A stretch of 64,000 bases of DNA, taken from the NCBI GenBank assembly GCA_903929355.1, contig CAIYUN010000057.1:1-64000 (forward strand), in the 5' to 3' direction. A model generated the notes under the pieces. It was given only the letters and a program-made list of their open reading frames with translations, made no database searches and was not told the DNA's origin. The position numbers and the translations under genes were made by a program. Below, in pieces: positions 33,265-42,496 of the stretch; the first letter of the stretch is position 1; every line of letters starts with the position of its first letter. The stretch comes from an uncultured Opitutaceae bacterium (GTDB taxonomy: Bacteria; Verrucomicrobiota; Verrucomicrobiia; Opitutales; Opitutaceae).

Positions 33265-35553
33265 GTGGCGGATTCCCTCACCGGCGTGCTCGAGCGCATC
33301 ATTTTCCTCAACGAGGAAAATGCCTACACCATCGCGGAGTTCCGTCCCGAGCCCGGCCGCGACGACCCCGCCGGCACCCGCATCGAGCCTGTCACCATCA
33401 CCGGCGCGCTGCCGGGCGTCGAGTGTGGCGAGACGCTCCACCTCACCGGCGAGTGGACCCGCCACGCGCAGCATGGCGCGCAGTTCCGGATCACCGCGTT
33501 CAAGAGCGAGCTGCCGGCCGGCGTCCACGGCATCCGCAAATACCTCGGCAGCGGCCTCGTGTCCGGCATCGGGCGGGTCTATGCGAACAAGATTGTGGAC
33601 GCCTTCGGCACCGACACGTTCCGGGTGCTGAGCGAAGAGTCGGGTCGGCTCCGCCTCGTGGAGGGCATCGGCAAAAAGCGGGCCGCCGCCATCAAGCAGG
33701 CATGGGATGAAAAGCGCGCCGAGCGTGAGCTCCACATCTTCCTCCAGACCCACGGCGTCACCACCGGCCAGTGCGTGAAGCTGGTGAAGCACTTTGGCGC
33801 GCAGGCGAAAACGGTGCTGGAAAACGAGCCCTACCGCGTGGCGCGCGAGATCGACGGCATCGGCTTCAAGACCGCCGACCGGATCGCGATCAACCTGGGC
33901 TTCGCCAACGACGCCCCGCCCCGCCTCGACGCCGGCATCCTCTATGCGCTCCAGACCCTCCAGGAGGAGGGTCACACCGCCTGCGCGCACGACGACCTGG
34001 TCACCTACGCCGCCAGCCTCCTCGAAACGTCCGCTGCTCTCCTCACCGCGCGGATCGCCGCCCTCGTGGAGCGCAAGGAGCTGGTCCGGCACCCGCTGGG
34101 CAATGGGGACGCAACCCTCCCGTCGCGTTCCGACCGCAGCGGGGTCGACGCGGCTCCAGTCCAGTCCGCCAATCCGCATTCCGCACTCCGCATTCCGCAT
34201 TCACTCCTTCAGTTGCCTCCCAATGACCGGGCCGAACGGAAGATCGCCGACGCCGTCCGCCGGCTCACGCGGGTCGCCAGCGGGCTGCCCCCGATCAAGG
34301 CCGACGCCGCCGTGGCGTGGGCGGAGAAAAAGGCCGGTTTCGTCTTGCATGAGCTGCAACGCGCCGGCCTCCGCGCCGCGCTCACCCACAAGCTCTCGAT
34401 CCTCACCGGCGGACCGGGCACGGGCAAGACGACCATCCTGCGCGCGCTCGTGGATATCCTCAAGGCCAAGCAGGTCCGGGTCCACCTCGCCGCCCCCACC
34501 GGCCGCGCCGCGCAGCGCCTCACCGAGACGACGGGTGGCTTTGCCTCGACGATCCACCGCCTGCTCAAGTTCGACGCGGCCGGCGGCGGTTTCACCGCCA
34601 ACGAGTCCAAACCGCTCGCCACGGATTTTCTCATCGTGGACGAGGCCTCGATGCTCGACACCCGCCTCGCCGCCGCACTGCTCTCGGCCGTGCCGTCCAA
34701 GGCGCATCTGCTGCTCGTCGGCGACACCGACCAGTTGCCCAGCGTGGGCGCGGGCAACGTGCTCAAGGACCTGATCGCCGCCGCCGGGGCCGCCCTCCCC
34801 GTCACCCGCCTCGCCGTCATCTACCGCCAGCAGGGCCAGAGCGCCATCGTGACGACCGCCCACGCCATCAACGCCGGCGATCCCACGCTGCCCGGCGTCG
34901 TCTCCGAGGTCGCGGCGGCCCAACCTTGGAGCGACCTCACTTTCATTGCGGCCGCCGACGCCGAGGACTGTGTCAAAAAAGTGCTCCAGCTCGTCACCGA
35001 GTTTGTCCCGCAGCAGCTCAAATGGCCCGACCCCGTCGCCGACGTGCAGGTGCTCGCGCCGATGCACAAGGGCGTGGCGGGCGTTTCCAACTTCAACCTC
35101 CGGCTGCAGGCCGCGCTCAATCCGGCCCGTTTCCCCGGCGCCGCGGGCGGGTTCCGCCCCGGCGACAAGGTCATCCAGCTCCGCAACAACTACGACAAAA
35201 ACCTTTTCAACGGCGACATCGGCACCATCACAGCCGTCCACGCCGACGCCGGCACCTTCGACGCGGATTTCGACGGTGAGCGGCACCGGTTCACGCGGGG
35301 CGAGGCCGGCGACCTCGCGCTCGCCTACGCGATCAGCATCCACAAGTCACAGGGGAGCGAGTATCCCGTGGTGATCGTGCCGCTGCTGAAGGCGCACTTC
35401 ATGATGCTTCAGCGCAACCTCCTCTACACGGCGGTCACCCGCGGGAGAAAAAAAGTGTTCATCGTCGGCGAGCCGGCGGCGTATGCGATGGCCGTCCGCA
35501 ACCACGAGTCCCGCCAGCGCGTGACCCACCTCCGGGAAAAGCTGCTGGGGTAA
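33265..35553 (+). CDS. recD2: RecD2-type ATP-dependent DNA helicase
   Basis: SF1B 5'-3' DNA helicase of 762 aa, the RecD2 type that works without RecBC. An N-terminal OB-like domain and helix-hairpin-helix repeats (SGIGRVYANKIVDAFG, VEGIGKKRAAAIK, IDGIGFKTADRIA) precede the motor. Walker A is GGPGTGKTT, motif II LIVDEASMLD, motif III LVGDTDQLPSVGAGN and motif VI YTAVTRGRKKV. The start is GTG 33265 (MADSLTGVLERI). Residues about 300-315 (NPHSALRIPHS) are encoded by an intergenic-type repeat inserted between the HhH region and the helicase core, without a frame change. Confidence 0.94.
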   Translation: MADSLTGVLERIIFLNEENAYTIAEFRPEPGRDDPAGTRIEPVTITGALPGVECGETLHLTGEWTRHAQHGAQFRITAFKSELPAGVHGIRKYLGSGLVSGIGRVYANKIVDAFGTDTFRVLSEESGRLRLVEGIGKKRAAAIKQAWDEKRAERELHIFLQTHGVTTGQCVKLVKHFGAQAKTVLENEPYRVAREIDGIGFKTADRIAINLGFANDAPPRLDAGILYALQTLQEEGHTACAHDDLVTYAASLLETSAALLTARIAALVERKELVRHPLGNGDATLPSRSDRSGVDAAPVQSANPHSALRIPHSLLQLPPNDRAERKIADAVRRLTRVASGLPPIKADAAVAWAEKKAGFVLHELQRAGLRAALTHKLSILTGGPGTGKTTILRALVDILKAKQVRVHLAAPTGRAAQRLTETTGGFASTIHRLLKFDAAGGGFTANESKPLATDFLIVDEASMLDTRLAAALLSAVPSKAHLLLVGDTDQLPSVGAGNVLKDLIAAAGAALPVTRLAVIYRQQGQSAIVTTAHAINAGDPTLPGVVSEVAAAQPWSDLTFIAAADAEDCVKKVLQLVTEFVPQQLKWPDPVADVQVLAPMHKGVAGVSNFNLRLQAALNPARFPGAAGGFRPGDKVIQLRNNYDKNLFNGDIGTITAVHADAGTFDADFDGERHRFTRGEAGDLALAYAISIHKSQGSEYPVVIVPLLKAHFMMLQRNLLYTAVTRGRKKVFIVGEPAAYAMAVRNHESRQRVTHLREKLLG
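34164..34206 (+). repeat. CGCATTCCGCACTCCGCATTCC repeat inside recD2
   Basis: The run AATCCGCATTCCGCACTCCG continues with CATTCCGCATTCAC. It is made of 8-9-bp CCGCATT/CCGCACT units and is read in frame. It resembles, on the other strand, the block at 24770-24800. Confidence 0.8.
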
Positions 35554-35932
35554 ACCACAATCAAATGTGGAACTCAGGAACTCAGTTCCGGCCGAAACAT
35601 CCCCCTCAATTGATATCCCTTTGTTTCACCGATGTTTTCCACTCTCCGTTCCTGCTTTCCTGATTTCCAAATTCAATTCCGGAAGTCAGATCGACCTGGC
35701 TGTTCTAACACTCGGATTTCAACCACTGATTGACACTGATGAACACTGATTCTGAGGATCGGATCAGTGCAAATTAGTGTGCATAAGGGGTTACAGGTTT
35801 TGTTTGGGCAGGTCATAGGCGAAGGCCCCGTCCTGGTGGTCTCCCCATCCCTTCCTTCATCAATCAGCAGTGCTTCCCCCTTTCAAACTCAACTTTACTT
35901 GCCGGCCATCTGTGCTAGCCTTGGCTTGATCC
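35554..35932. repeat. Repeat-filled gap before cysH, no gene
   Basis: About 380 bp, more AT-rich than the genes. It has GGAACTCAGGAACTCAG (35570), a CCTGCTTTCCTGATTTCC block (35650) and ACCACTGATTGACACTGATGAACACTGATT (35721-35750), a CACTGAT variant of the 10-bp-periodic CACTAAT family. The mirror words CAGTGCAAATTAGTG follow at 35766. No credible ORF or riboswitch was recognised. Confidence 0.65.
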
Positions 35933-36673
35933 ATGAGTCCCAGCACCGTCGCACTGGACGCGCCGTCCGCGCCCGCCGCCATCCCCGATCTCGAAAAAGC
36001 CACCGCCGAGGAGCGTGTCCGCTGGGCTGCGGATACATTTGGCGACCGGCTCATCCTGACCACCAGCTTCGGCATCAAGTCGGCCGTCATGCTTCACCTG
36101 GTCACCCGCCTGGTGCCCGACATCCCCGTGGTGTTCATCGACACCGGTTATCTCTTTCCCGAGACCTACCGTTTTGCCCAGGAACTGACCGACCGGCTCA
36201 AGCTGAACCTCAAGACCTACAACCCCGCGATGTCGGCCGCCCGCATGGAGGCCCTCTACGGCAAAATCTGGGAGGGCGAGGCCGGTTCTGACGAACATGA
36301 GCGCTACAAGCTCATCACCAAAAAAGAACCGATGAATCGCGCCGTCAAGGAGCTGCGGGCCAAGGCGTGGCTGGCCGGCCTGCAGCGGGAACAGGGCAGC
36401 ACCCGTGAGGAGCTGCCCGCCGTGGTCCGCCAGAATAAGACGACCAAGATTTATCCCACGATCGACTGGGACAACCGCACCGTCCACCGCTACCTTACCA
36501 CGCACGGCCTGCCCTATCACCCTTTGTTTGAAAAAGCCTATGTCTCGGTGGCCGACTGGCACAGCACGAAGAAGCTCGAGCCCGGCATGAACGAGGAGGA
36601 CGCGCGCGGCGGTGCCGCCAAGCGCGAGTGCGGCCTCCACGAGCCCAGCGGCCGCGGCGATTTCTCGATCTGA
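35933..36673 (+). CDS. cysH: Phosphoadenylyl-sulfate reductase (thioredoxin)
   Basis: Reduces PAPS to sulfite in assimilatory sulfate reduction. The PP-loop region is [15 protein letters not shown], and the catalytic cysteine lies near the C-terminus in KRECGLHE. The CC...CxxC iron-sulfur cysteine pairs of APS reductases are absent, which points to PAPS and thioredoxin use. Length 246 aa is normal. No other sulfur gene adjoins it. ATG 35933 is the first possible start after the repeat region. Confidence 0.93.
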   Translation: MSPSTVALDAPSAPAAIPDLEKATAEERVRWAADTFGDRLILTTSFGIKSAVMLHLVTRLVPDIPVVFIDTGYLFPETYRFAQELTDRLKLNLKTYNPAMSAARMEALYGKIWEGEAGSDEHERYKLITKKEPMNRAVKELRAKAWLAGLQREQGSTREELPAVVRQNKTTKIYPTIDWDNRTVHRYLTTHGLPYHPLFEKAYVSVADWHSTKKLEPGMNEEDARGGAAKRECGLHEPSGRGDFSI

Positions 36674-36746
36674 GACCGCTGCGGGGGCGTAATCTGCTCG
36701 ACCGCCGGTTGGCTTTCAGTTTTGCTGCCACCCGAATACCTTGCGC

Positions 36747-37028
36747 ATGAATACGGCATCCCACCGGCGTGTTGGCGGCGTGATTCTCGCCGCCTCGTTG
36801 TTAGGCCTGGTGCTTGTCACCTGTTGTTTCCCCTCCCTGCAGATGGAAGTGGACCAACCAGTCACCGCGAAGGATTCGAGTGGTTTCTTCATCTCGACGG
36901 GCTTTTCGTTTGTGGTCGGGATTGGTTGGCCCGATTATCTGTTTCTCGCCTCCGGACTGTTCGGCTTGTACTTGTTGCTGCGACCGCCGCCCATCGGCAA
37001 ACTGCCGCCCGCACTCCCTCCCCGATAG
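36747..37028 (+). CDS. Small two-helix membrane protein, unknown
   Basis: A 93-aa protein with an N-terminal hydrophobic segment (VGGVILAASLLGLVLVTCCF) and a second near the C-terminus (YLFLASGLFGLYLLLR), separated by about 35 residues. No motif is recognised. ATG 36747 is used; a TTG two codons upstream is possible. Base composition is slightly more AT-rich than the neighbours. It follows cysH by 73 bp but any link is unproven. Confidence 0.5.
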   Translation: MNTASHRRVGGVILAASLLGLVLVTCCFPSLQMEVDQPVTAKDSSGFFISTGFSFVVGIGWPDYLFLASGLFGLYLLLRPPPIGKLPPALPPR

Positions 37029-37078
37029 TGCCGGCCACAGTTGGGCAGTCATATCCGAAGGCCGTTCAGAGCCCGGCC

Positions 37079-37607
37079 CTACCGCCTGATCGCGTATTTC
37101 AGCAGCAACGCCTCATCCCCGATCGCCTCATGGGTGAGCAGAGCCAGCCGCACGTCGGCCGGGGCTGAGACCAGCGGCGTCCCACCGCCGAAGAGCCGCG
37201 CCTCCACCGTGAGCCAGATCTCGTCCACCAGCCCCGCCGCCAGAAACAGTTGGTGTGCCTGCGCTCCGCCGAGCAAGGCGCAGGCCCGGCGGCCTCCGGC
37301 CCGCAGCCGCGCGACTACTTCCGCCGGCTTATCGGCGGTGAACTCCAGCGCGCCCGGCACCGACACTTCCGTATAACGCGCCGGATCGCGGGTGAGCACC
37401 ACCCGGCGGCGTCCGGTGGGGGGGGGGCGGGGTCCCGTCCGTCCGCGCCGACTCGTAGGTCACCCGCCCCATCACCGCGCAGTCAAACTCCCGCAACGCC
37501 GCACGGAAATGCGCGCGGTCCGCCGCCGAGGCAAACCCCGCGCCCGGCACCCCCGGCCGGGTGATGTACCCGTCGAGCGACTGGACGGCCATGAGCGTGA
37601 CCTTCAT
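37079..37607 (-). pseudogene. RibD C-domain/dihydrofolate-reductase family gene, frameshifted
   Basis: Two ORFs in different frames encode the halves of one protein. The N-terminal half has [15 protein letters not shown] and [13 protein letters not shown]. The C-terminal half has [31 protein letters not shown] and EARLFGGGTPLV. The switch lies at a run of ten G (37418-37427 on the plus strand). The whole would be about 175 aa, an NAD(P)H-dependent reductase of the RibD C-terminal domain family. The break could be a homopolymer sequencing error, a true pseudogene or a phase-variable tract. Confidence 0.75.
37418..37427. repeat. Ten-G homopolymer tract
   Basis: A run of ten G on the plus strand (ten C in the coding sense), preceded by GGT and followed by CGGGG. 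It coincides with the frame break of the RibD-like gene. Confidence 0.9.
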
Positions 37608-37859
37608 GCCAGCCACCCTGCCACCACCCGGCGGTCACCTGCAAGCCCTCGGCTCGGTCCCTTTTTCCAGCGGGTGGGAGATTTTGGATTTTGGATTAGA
37701 GGAGAACGCTGTCCTCCTCCGAACGTCATTTCGGGCCAGCGCGTTGAGGTCAACGCGCTCCACCCCAAGCTGCAAGAAACTGAAGATCACCCCAATCCGT
37801 CTCCTTCCCCGCGAACGGCTTGCTTCTCTGGTTGTCCTTCCCGTAGTTTAGGGGACCGC

Positions 37860-38876
37860 ATGAAAAAAGCCCTCATCACCGGCATCACCGGCCAGGATGG
37901 TTCCTACCTCGCCGAGCTGCTGCTGGCCAAAGGCTACGAGGTCCACGGCGTCATCCGCCGCGCCTCGACCTTCAACACCAGCCGCATCGACCATCTCTAC
38001 CGCGACCCCCACATCAACAGCGTCCGCCTTTTCCTTCACTACGGCGACCTCGCCGACTCGGTGCAGATGGTGAAGCTGCTTTACCACCTCCAGCCCGATG
38101 AGATCTACAACCTCGGCGCCCAGTCCCACGTCCGCGTCTCCTTCGACATCCCCGAATACACCGGCGATGTGGATGGCCTCGGCACCCAGCGCATCCTGGA
38201 GGCCATCCGCGAGGCCGACCTGATGAAGAAAACCCGCTTCTACCAGGCCTCGTCCTCGGAGATGTTTGGCAAGGTGCAGCAGATCCCGCAGACGGAGACG
38301 ACCCCCTTCTGGCCCCGCTCGCCCTATGGCTGCGCCAAGGTCTACGCCTACTGGCTGACCGTGAACTACCGCGAGAGCTACGGCCTGCATGCGAGCAACG
38401 GCATCCTGTTCAACCACGAGTCGCCCCGCCGCGGGGAGACGTTCGTCACCCGCAAGATCACCCGGGCCGCCACCCGCATCAAGCTCGGCCTCCAGGATTC
38501 CCTCTATCTGGGCAACGTGGACGCCCAGCGTGACTGGGGTTACGCCAAGGAATACGTCGAGATGATGTGGCTCATGCTCCAGCAGGACCAGTCCGACGAC
38601 TATGTTGTGGCGACCAACGAGACCCACAGCGTGAAGGAATTCTGTCAGGAGACCTTCGGCCTGCTGGGCCTCGACTGGGAGAAGTACGTCAAATACGACC
38701 AACGCTATGAGCGTCCGGCCGAGGTCGAGCTGCTCATCGGCGATCCCGCCAAGGCGGAGCGGCAGCTCGGCTGGAAACCCACGGTGCGGTTCAAGGAGCT
38801 GGTGAAAATCATGGTGGACCACGACCTTGAGCTGGCCAAGCGCGAGGCCCAGATCGCGAGCCTGCCGAATCTGTAG
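37860..38876 (+). CDS. gmd: GDP-mannose 4,6-dehydratase
   Basis: Converts GDP-mannose to GDP-4-keto-6-deoxymannose, first step to GDP-fucose. The NAD(P)-binding motif [14 protein letters not shown] is at the N-terminus. The catalytic [17 protein letters not shown] (Tyr-x3-Lys) and the [17 protein letters not shown] substrate loop are all present. ATG 37860 gives 338 aa, the normal length. fcl follows 31 bp later, so the two form a pathway operon. The 240-bp gap before it contains a TTTTGGATTTTGGATTAGA repeat near 37681. Confidence 0.97.
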   Translation: MKKALITGITGQDGSYLAELLLAKGYEVHGVIRRASTFNTSRIDHLYRDPHINSVRLFLHYGDLADSVQMVKLLYHLQPDEIYNLGAQSHVRVSFDIPEYTGDVDGLGTQRILEAIREADLMKKTRFYQASSSEMFGKVQQIPQTETTPFWPRSPYGCAKVYAYWLTVNYRESYGLHASNGILFNHESPRRGETFVTRKITRAATRIKLGLQDSLYLGNVDAQRDWGYAKEYVEMMWLMLQQDQSDDYVVATNETHSVKEFCQETFGLLGLDWEKYVKYDQRYERPAEVELLIGDPAKAERQLGWKPTVRFKELVKIMVDHDLELAKREAQIASLPNL

Positions 38877-38907
38877 GGCGCCAGTAGCTGCTCACTACTG
38901 TTCCCCC

Positions 38908-39843
38908 ATGAAACTCTTCATTGCAGGCCACCAGGGCATGGTCGGGGCGGCGCTCGTCCGCCGGTTCACGCGCGAGCCGGACGTCTCGCTCGTGCTCCGC
39001 ACCCGCCGCGAGCTCGACCTGGGATCGGCGGCCGCCGTGGAGGCCTTCTACGCCGCCGAGCGGCCCGACGCCGCCATCATTGCGGCCGCCAAGGTGGGTG
39101 GCATTCACGCCAACGCCACCTATCCGGCGGACTTCCTCTCCGAGAACCTCGCCATCGCGGCCCACACCATTGAGGGGGCCGGGCGTGCCGGCGTGCCCCG
39201 GCTGTTGTTTCTCGGCAGTTCCTGCATCTACCCCAAACACGCGCCGCAGCCGATGCCCGAGGACTGCCTCCTCACGGGCCCGCTGGAGCCAACCAACGAG
39301 GCCTACGCCATCGCCAAGATCGCGGGCCTCAAGCTGGCGCAGGCCCACCGCCGCCAGCACGGCCTCTGCTACCACTCCGCGATGCCGACCAACCTCTACG
39401 GTCCCGGCGACAACTATCATCCGCTCAACTCGCATGTGCTCCCCGCGCTCATCCGCCGGTTTCACGAGGCGAAAATTGCCGGCCACGCTGCGGTGGTCGC
39501 CTGGGGCACGGGCACCCCGCGGCGCGAGTTTCTCCAGGTGGACGACCTCGCCGATGCCTGCGCTTTCCTGCTCCGGCTCGCAGATCCGCCCGACTGGATC
39601 AACGTGGGCACCGGCACCGACGTGACGATCCGCGAGCTGACCGAGACCGTCGCGGCCGTGACCGGCTTCACCGGACGCATCGACTGGGATGCGACGAAAC
39701 CCGACGGCACGCCCCGCAAATTGCTCGATGTTTCCCGGCTCGCCGCGCTGGGCTGGCGCAGCCGCACCTCGCTGCGCGAGGGCCTCGAAAAAACCTACGC
39801 CAGCTTCCGCGCCGAGCAGGCCGCCGGCACCCTGCGGACGTGA
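38908..39843 (+). CDS. fcl: GDP-L-fucose synthase
   Basis: Epimerase/reductase that completes GDP-L-fucose, a donor for surface glycans. The Rossmann motif [20 protein letters not shown], the YAIAKIAGL Tyr-x3-Lys pair and [14 protein letters not shown] are diagnostic. Length 311 aa is typical. ATG 38908 follows gmd by 31 bp. With gmd, leading to cell-surface fucose, it fits the envelope theme of the window. Confidence 0.96.
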   Translation: MKLFIAGHQGMVGAALVRRFTREPDVSLVLRTRRELDLGSAAAVEAFYAAERPDAAIIAAAKVGGIHANATYPADFLSENLAIAAHTIEGAGRAGVPRLLFLGSSCIYPKHAPQPMPEDCLLTGPLEPTNEAYAIAKIAGLKLAQAHRRQHGLCYHSAMPTNLYGPGDNYHPLNSHVLPALIRRFHEAKIAGHAAVVAWGTGTPRREFLQVDDLADACAFLLRLADPPDWINVGTGTDVTIRELTETVAAVTGFTGRIDWDATKPDGTPRKLLDVSRLAALGWRSRTSLREGLEKTYASFRAEQAAGTLRT

Positions 39844-39867
39844 GCGGCCGGCCCGTTCGGTCCGGAT

Positions 39868-39931
39868 GTAGCCGGGGTCGCCTACCCTGGTGCTGAATCG
39901 GAGCTGATCGGGGGGCAGCGACCCCGGCTAC
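39868..39931. repeat. GTAG-headed inverted repeat (REP-like)
   Basis: Ends are exact inverted copies: GTAGCCGGGGTCGC at the left and GCGACCCCGGCTAC at the right, with a 36-nt interior. Each end carries an outward GTAG. The same words form the hairpin in pdhC. Confidence 0.8.
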
Positions 39932-39995
39932 AAATGAACCTGTCCCATGACAGGGATCGGCCTCATTGGTAGTGGGTCAGTTTGCCTTTGCCGGG

Positions 39996-40045
39996 GTAGG
40001 TGGCGCGCTCGTCGCGCCACGTTGCGAGGCAAGCTCGCAACCTAC
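39996..40045. repeat. Pair of 25-nt GTAG hairpins in inverted orientation (BIME-like)
   Basis: Left unit: GTAG + stem GTGGCGCG, loop CTCGT, stem CGCGCCAC. Right unit, on the other strand: GTAG + stem GTTGCGAG, loop CTTGC, stem CTCGCAAC. Both are 25 nt with an 8-bp stem and 5-nt loop. They abut exactly, with the GTAG heads at the outer ends. This is the geometry of REP doublets. Confidence 0.85.
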
Positions 40046-40125
40046 GATATAGCCAACTGCCCCACCACCGCCTCATTCTGGGAATTGCATTCGGCCGAGG
40101 TGTCCCCTATCCCAGTTGACCGACC

Positions 40126-41142
40126 ATGGCCGAATCCGACCCACCGACCCCGCCGCCAGCAGAGGCCGCCACGAAATCCTTCTGGGAGCACCTGAAGGAT
40201 CTGCGCAAGGCCTTGGTGCGTTCGGCCATCGCGATCGGGGTGGCGTTGTTGCTGTGTCTGCTGTTCGCCGACAAACTCATGCATGTGCTGGAATTTCCCC
40301 TCCAGCGCATGAACATGTTCGACCCGCCCACCGCGACCGTCACGATTATTTTGGGGACGAGCGCGACCGGACCGAAGTTCGGACCGTATGAAGTCACGCC
40401 GGACCAGTTTCCCGGACTGCCGCCTGGTGATGTGAAACACCCAGCCCACGCGGTGTACCATGCCGCCATCACGCAGCTCCAGACACCCGGCGGCCCGGTG
40501 CCGGTGGTCACTCTGACACTCGACTCGGCCGCGACCGGCGAAGACAGTGCCAGACCGCGGTTGAACAACCTCAGCCCCAACGAGGGCTTTTTTCTCGCCT
40601 TCCATGTGGCTCTGTATGCGGCGCTGGTCCTCTCGTCGCCGTTCTGGGTCTATTTCATGGGCGGGTTCATCATGCCGGCGTTCCATATGCATGAGCGCCG
40701 GGTGGTGCTCGGTTGGATCGGCTGGAGCATTTTCCTGTTCCTGCTCGGCGTGCTGTCCACCTATTTTTTGCTGCTGCCTGTGGCGCTCCGGGCATCGCTG
40801 CTCTACTCGAACTGGCTGGGCTTTGACTGGTCGCTCTGGCGTGCCACCGACTACATCAATTTCTCATGCATCTTCATCTTCGGGATGGGGCTCGGCTTCC
40901 AGTTCCCGCTGGTGGTGCTGTTTTTTGTGAAAATCGGCCTGCTGACACACAAGCAACTGGCGCACTACCGGCGCCATGTCATCGTGCTGTCGTTCATCAT
41001 GGGTGCGCTGCTGACGACCCCGGAGGTCATCACGCAGGTCGCGATGGCCGTGCCGCTCTGCCTCCTCTACGAGATCTGCATCTGGATCGCCTGGTATTGG
41101 GAGCGGAAGAAGCGCCGCGCCGAGGGCGTCCTTGAAGGTTAA
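40126..41142 (+). CDS. tatC: Sec-independent protein translocase TatC
   Basis: Polytopic receptor of the twin-arginine export pathway, 338 aa. The N-terminal FWEHLKDLRKALVRS precedes helix 1. Helices 2-6 include the GLGFQFPLVVLFF segment, and PEVITQVAMAVPLCLLYE is the typical last part. The first periplasmic loop is unusually long, about 110 residues instead of about 40, as in some Planctomycetes-Verrucomicrobia proteins. No tatA/B gene is in the window. prfB begins 78 bp downstream. Confidence 0.94.
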   Translation: MAESDPPTPPPAEAATKSFWEHLKDLRKALVRSAIAIGVALLLCLLFADKLMHVLEFPLQRMNMFDPPTATVTIILGTSATGPKFGPYEVTPDQFPGLPPGDVKHPAHAVYHAAITQLQTPGGPVPVVTLTLDSAATGEDSARPRLNNLSPNEGFFLAFHVALYAALVLSSPFWVYFMGGFIMPAFHMHERRVVLGWIGWSIFLFLLGVLSTYFLLLPVALRASLLYSNWLGFDWSLWRATDYINFSCIFIFGMGLGFQFPLVVLFFVKIGLLTHKQLAHYRRHVIVLSFIMGALLTTPEVITQVAMAVPLCLLYEICIWIAWYWERKKRRAEGVLEG

Positions 41143-41220
41143 TTTCCGCCCGGGTCATTCCTCCAGACCCGCGCCACTTTTCCCCTTGCACACGGCGCAG
41201 CCCGCCCCTTGCGTTTGGCC

Positions 41221-42364
41221 ATGATCGTCTCCGAAACCATTGCCCACATCGAGAACCTCCAGAAGCGCGCCGGCCACCTGTGGAGGTTTCTTTGACTGCG
41301 ACCAAAAACAGCGCGAGATTGAGGCGATGGACGCGGAGATGGGCGCTCCCAGCTTCTGGGACAACAATGAGCGCGCCCAAAAGCACATCGCCAAGCTCAA
41401 CCTCCTGAAAAAGTCGGTCCTGCCCGTCGTCGCCTTCCAACGGAAGGTGGACGATGCAACCGTGATGCTCGAGTTGGTGGAGGCCGCGTCCCCCGACGAG
41501 CGCGAGGGCTACGCCCAGGAGCTCGACACGACGGTCGCCGCGCTGGTCACGGAGCTGGACGCCCTCGAGATCGCTTCGTTTCTCACCGGCCCGTTCGACC
41601 GGAACAACGCCATCTTCTCCCTCCAGGCCGGCGCCGGCGGCACCGAGTCAAACGACTGGGCCGACATGATGTTCCGCATGTATTCGCGCTGGGCCGAGCG
41701 GCGTGGCTTCACCCTCGAGCTGCAGGACGTGCAGCCCGGCGACCAGGCGGGCATCAGCAAGGCCACCGTCCTCATCAAGGGCGAAAACGCCTATGGCTAC
41801 GCCAAGGCCGAGCGCGGCGTCCACCGACTGGTGCGCATCTCCCCGTTCGACTCCAACAAGCGCCGCCACACCTCGTTCTGCGCGGTGGACGTGATCGCCG
41901 AGATCACCGAGGACGTCAAAATCGAGATCCCCGAGGACGAGCTGAAGGTGGACGTGTACCGCTCTTCCGGCAAGGGCGGCCAGGGCGTCAACACCACCGA
42001 CTCCGCCGTGCGCATGACCCACCTGCCCACCGGCATCGTGGTGGTCTGCCAGAACGAGCGGTCGCAGCTCAAGAACAAGGCCGCCGCGATGAGCGTCCTC
42101 AAGGCCCGCCTCTACGAGAAACGGCAGGATGAGACGCGCGCCGAGATGGACAAATTCTACGGCGAGAAGGGCGAGATCGGGTGGGGCGCGCAGATCCGCA
42201 GTTACGTCCTCCAGCCCTACCAGATGGTGAAGGATCTCCGCACCGGCATCAGCACGAGCGACACGCAGGGCGTGCTCGACGGCGACCTCGACCGCTTCAT
42301 CAACGCCTGGCTGCGCGCGGGCTGCCCGCGTCACCGCAACAAGGACATCCAGATGGAGGAATAG
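41221..42364 (+). CDS. prfB: Peptide chain release factor 2 with programmed +1 frameshift
   Basis: RF2 recognises UGA/UAA stop codons. The first frame runs ATG 41221 ([14 protein letters not shown]) to CTT TGA at 41290-41295; a +1 shift then continues as GAC and on to 42364, for 380 aa in all. The slip site is TGGAGG-TTT-CTT-TGA-C, with the internal Shine-Dalgarno-like GGAGG just upstream. This is the standard autoregulatory signal that responds to RF2 level. Release motifs are the tripeptide in [13 protein letters not shown] and GGQ in [14 protein letters not shown]. The ORF track shows only the shifted frame (41240). Confidence 0.96.
41284..41296 (+). promoter_or_regulatory. RF2 programmed frameshift site
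   Basis: AGG TTT CTT TGA C: slippery CTT followed by in-frame TGA and C, with a GGAGG element ending one codon before CTT. It is read through by +1 slippage when RF2 is scarce. Confidence 0.95.
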
Positions 42365-42365
42365 G

Positions 42366-42490
42366 ATAAAAGGCTGAAGGTTTGAAGGCGGAGGGGCTGA
42401 AATTCGGAGCCACCAAATTGCAGCAACGGCGGCCGGATTCCTTGCCTCCTTCACCTTCAGTCTTTCAGCCTTTCAGTCCTTCAGCCTTTA
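42366..42490. repeat. Inverted GGCTGAA/TTCAGCC repeat pair
   Basis: Left arm AAAAGGCTGAAGGTTTGAAGG, right arm TTCAGTCTTTCAGCCTTTCAG then TCCTTCAGCC. It fills the gap between prfB and the next gene. Its CTTTCAGCCTTCAGCC words also occur inside ybeY. Confidence 0.8.
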
Positions 42491-42496
42491 TTCCTC

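Noticed and set aside
35554-35932. Riboswitch upstream of cysH
   Set aside because: Only repeat words were found; no recognised SAM or other aptamer core.
37079-37607. Two separate small genes instead of one split gene
   Set aside because: The halves match N- and C-terminal parts of one RibD-type domain and meet at the ten-G tract.
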